From Podaxis mareebaensis (lineage: Eukaryota; Basidiomycota; Agaricomycetes; Agaricales; Agaricaceae): DNA of 31,287 nt. Positions 29,468-31,287 of this stretch are shown one piece after another. Location: positions 1 to 31,287 of the forward strand of contig JAEUWP010000473.1 of NCBI GenBank assembly GCA_018524725.1, read 5' to 3'. The stretch's first letter is position 1. Every line of letters begins with the position of its first letter. Below the pieces are notes generated by a model. That model was given only the letters and a program-made list of their open reading frames with translations. It made no database searches and had not been told where the DNA came from. A program made the position numbers and the translations under genes.

Positions 29468-30905
29468 ATGACTACTGGAACTATTACTCATGCCACTGCT
29501 CATTCACAGAACATCACTATCCCCACTTATCTGCTTCCTTCAGGCACTCATCACCATTTCTCTGCTGCCACTTTTGGCTCCTCCACTCCCCAATTTCCCA
29601 CATCCCATTCCAACTCCTGAACTCTTAGTACCACAACCAAAGAGCCACTCATGGACCAAGAGCCCAACAACTGGGAACTCACTGAACACCAGTCCAAGGA
29701 TGTCACAGGGTCCCAACTGGACAATAGAGAATCCTGCATCCCTGATGACACTCAAGATGAGCTTGAGTACTACAACCTGCCCAACAACCTGAATCCGGCT
29801 GACAATGCTGAAGGTTGGGAAGATGGTCAGAGTGGTAGTGGTCCTCCAGGCAACAACCCCAGTGATGGTGATGGTCCAAGCAATGACAATGGTGATAGCA
29901 AACCTGAAGCCTGTGGCACTCAGGAACCTCCTGAGGACAATGGTATGCATTTTATGAGAGTCATGGAGAGACTCACCCACAGTATTGAATCCAGCATATG
30001 CAACCAATCTGTTCCTTCTCCTCCCATTGCATGTCCTGAGAAGATCCAGGCAAAGGAACCTGACACCTTTGATGGATCTAAGCCACACAAGCTTCTGGAT
30101 TTCCTTTTCCAGTGTCACATCTATTTTAGGATGAACCCACAACTTTTCCAAATGGAGACTGCAAAAGTTAATTTCACCATTTCTTATCTTTCCAGGTCAG
30201 TGCACCAATGGTTCCAGACCATTCTGGACTTGGAGCCAGATTGGGATCAGATCCCATGGTACACTGACTGGAAGCTCCTCTCCGATGAACTCAATCTCTA
30301 TTTTGGTGCCATTGACCCTATCACCAAAGCCACTGAGGAACTTGAAAACCTCACCATGGCTAATGGGTTGCATATCTCCAAGTATAATGTCAAGTTCACC
30401 TGTCTCACTGGTCTCCTCAAGTGGCCAGACTCTGTCCTCTGCCATCACTACTACTGTGGTCTTCTGGACTGAATCCAAGACACCCTCATCTCACTTCTGA
30501 ATGGCAAACCCACCTCCTATGCTGACATGTGCACTGCTGCAATGTGCATTGACAATCGCTACTGGGAATGCCAACACAAGAAGAGCCAGGCTGGTAACTG
30601 GTCTGCAGCAGTTTACAACAAACAGAAGTCTCCACAGCATTCTTCTGACAAGGGCAAGGGCAAGAACCTGCCTGCAACTGCCAAATCCAGCAACAGCAAT
30701 AACTCCACAAATGTTCCCCAGCAGTCCAGTAAAGGGTTCCATTCTGCCAAGCCCACTCCATCCACCAATCAGCCTTTGTCTTCATCTTCATCTTCATTTC
30801 TGCCCAAGTCACTCTCCAACAAGCTCAGAAAGGATGGTAAGTTGACCCCCCAGGAATGCCAGCATTGCATTGACAACAAGCTATGTCTCTTCTGTGGTGA
30901 GCCAG
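29468..30905 (+). pseudogene. gag: Gypsy-2 gag, cut inside its zinc knuckle
   Basis: The frame from ATG 29468 gives MTTGTITHATAHSQNITIPT and a Ser/Thr/Pro-rich lead. It has a TGA at 29618-29620, an Asp/Glu/Asn-rich spacer, and then the capsid block EPDTFDGSKPHKLLDFLFQC, YFRMNPQLF, VNFTISYLSRSVHQWF, FGAIDPITKATEELENL and KYNVKFTCLTGLLKWPDSVL. A TGA follows at 30470-30472, where Arg is expected (LLD.IQDTL). The C-terminal Lys/Ser-rich tail reads LTPQECQHCIDNKLCLFCGE. CLFCGE is the first half of a CCHC knuckle; the coding stops there because an LTR starts at 30906. This gag differs clearly from that of Gypsy-1 and belongs to another Gypsy lineage. It would have formed the particle shell. Confidence 0.82.
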
Positions 30906-31287
30906 TGTTACGGCCTAAACTGTTTTCAGTCATGAAAGCAGTACTTAGATTATAATACAATCAAGTTTTATGGCTAGAATAACAGACTATGAACCCATGC
31001 TAGAAGAAGCCTCAGCACCTTGCCAGGGTTAACCCAGTAGTATAATCTAGGCACCTAGATCAGGAAAACTGTACTGACTAGATGCATCCATAAGCCGTTG
31101 ATTCAGCGTTGTCACTGAAGTCAGGATTATATTATTGAGAATTATTCATCAATAACAACCTCACGAGGATCCTTTCTCACATGAGTGACACTAAGGATTA
31201 TCTCATTCACTAGTATGCTTAGCTGCCACTATGTACCAGAGACCTAGCTCAACTATGACCTCAGCAGATGAAGTCCAAGTCAGAAAA
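30906..31287 (+). repeat. LTR of the Gypsy-1 family, runs off the window
   Basis: It starts TGTTACGGCC and aligns along its whole visible length with the minus-strand LTR at 15286 downward (TGTTATGGC; shared taacagactatgaac, ctaggcacctaga, tatgcttagctgccactatgt). The break in the gag knuckle coincides exactly with TGTTACGG. The bases just before it are GCCAG, the expected left half of a 5-bp target duplication. Confidence 0.8.

Noticed and set aside
29540..30151. 203-codon minus-strand open frame
   Set aside because: It is antisense to the clear Gypsy-2 gag and has no motif; its openness follows from the codon bias of gag.
1..31287. CRISPR array, tRNA, rRNA or bacterial operon
   Set aside because: I scanned for regularly spaced repeats, tRNA arms and Shine-Dalgarno-led gene runs and saw none; introns and LINE/LTR content indicate a fungal genome.

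Overview
The window looks like transposon-packed heterochromatin from a filamentous fungus, most likely a mushroom-forming basidiomycete. This is inferred from introns of about 50 bp with GTRNGN donors, Ty3/Gypsy elements with a fungal-style gag-protease-RT-integrase order, and LINEs with ORF1 zinc knuckles, an APE endonuclease, an RT, an RNase H and a C-terminal Cys/His motif. The family affinities come from memory of such elements, not from a search. I see no rRNA, tRNA, CRISPR or bacterial-type gene.

Layout. Positions 1-15286 form one large minus-strand Ty3/Gypsy element (Gypsy-1): a 1.43-kb 5' LTR (13853-15286), primer-binding site, gag, protease, RT, RNase H and integrase, ending near 4115. 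Two spliced plus-strand genes (1-1582 and about 2814-3897) lie beyond its integrase, before any 3' LTR is reached. They are therefore probably antisense cargo of the element. A 5'-truncated LINE (LINE-A, 6968-9889) sits inside the Gypsy-1 RT with a 15-bp target-site duplication.

From 15287 to 21057 there is a nest of minus-strand pieces: a LINE-C-type copy (C2) into which Gypsy-1 inserted, LINE-B (sister of LINE-A), a 3'-end scrap of LINE-C, and a poly-A-ended ORF-bearing repeat called X1. LINE-C itself (21058-26513, plus strand) is nearly full length and has a chimeric 5' end. It is followed immediately by X2, a second copy of 1.8 kb of X. X2 carries a solo LTR (26791-27070) with a perfect 5-bp duplication. 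The right end holds a second Gypsy gag (Gypsy-2, 29468-30905), cut inside its zinc knuckle by an LTR of the Gypsy-1 family (30906 to the window edge).

State of the genes. Nearly every coding unit is a pseudogene, decayed by C:G to T:A transitions. In the Gypsy-1 pol frame and in LINE-A every in-frame stop I could place is TGA, as expected if methylated CGA codons decayed. Lost catalytic residues (integrase Glu, LINE-A RT Asp) also fall at former CpG sites. Insertion order can be read in part: C2 is older than the LINE-C 3' scrap, which is older than LINE-B; C2 is older than Gypsy-1, which is older than LINE-A; X is older than LINE-C, which is older than the solo LTR.
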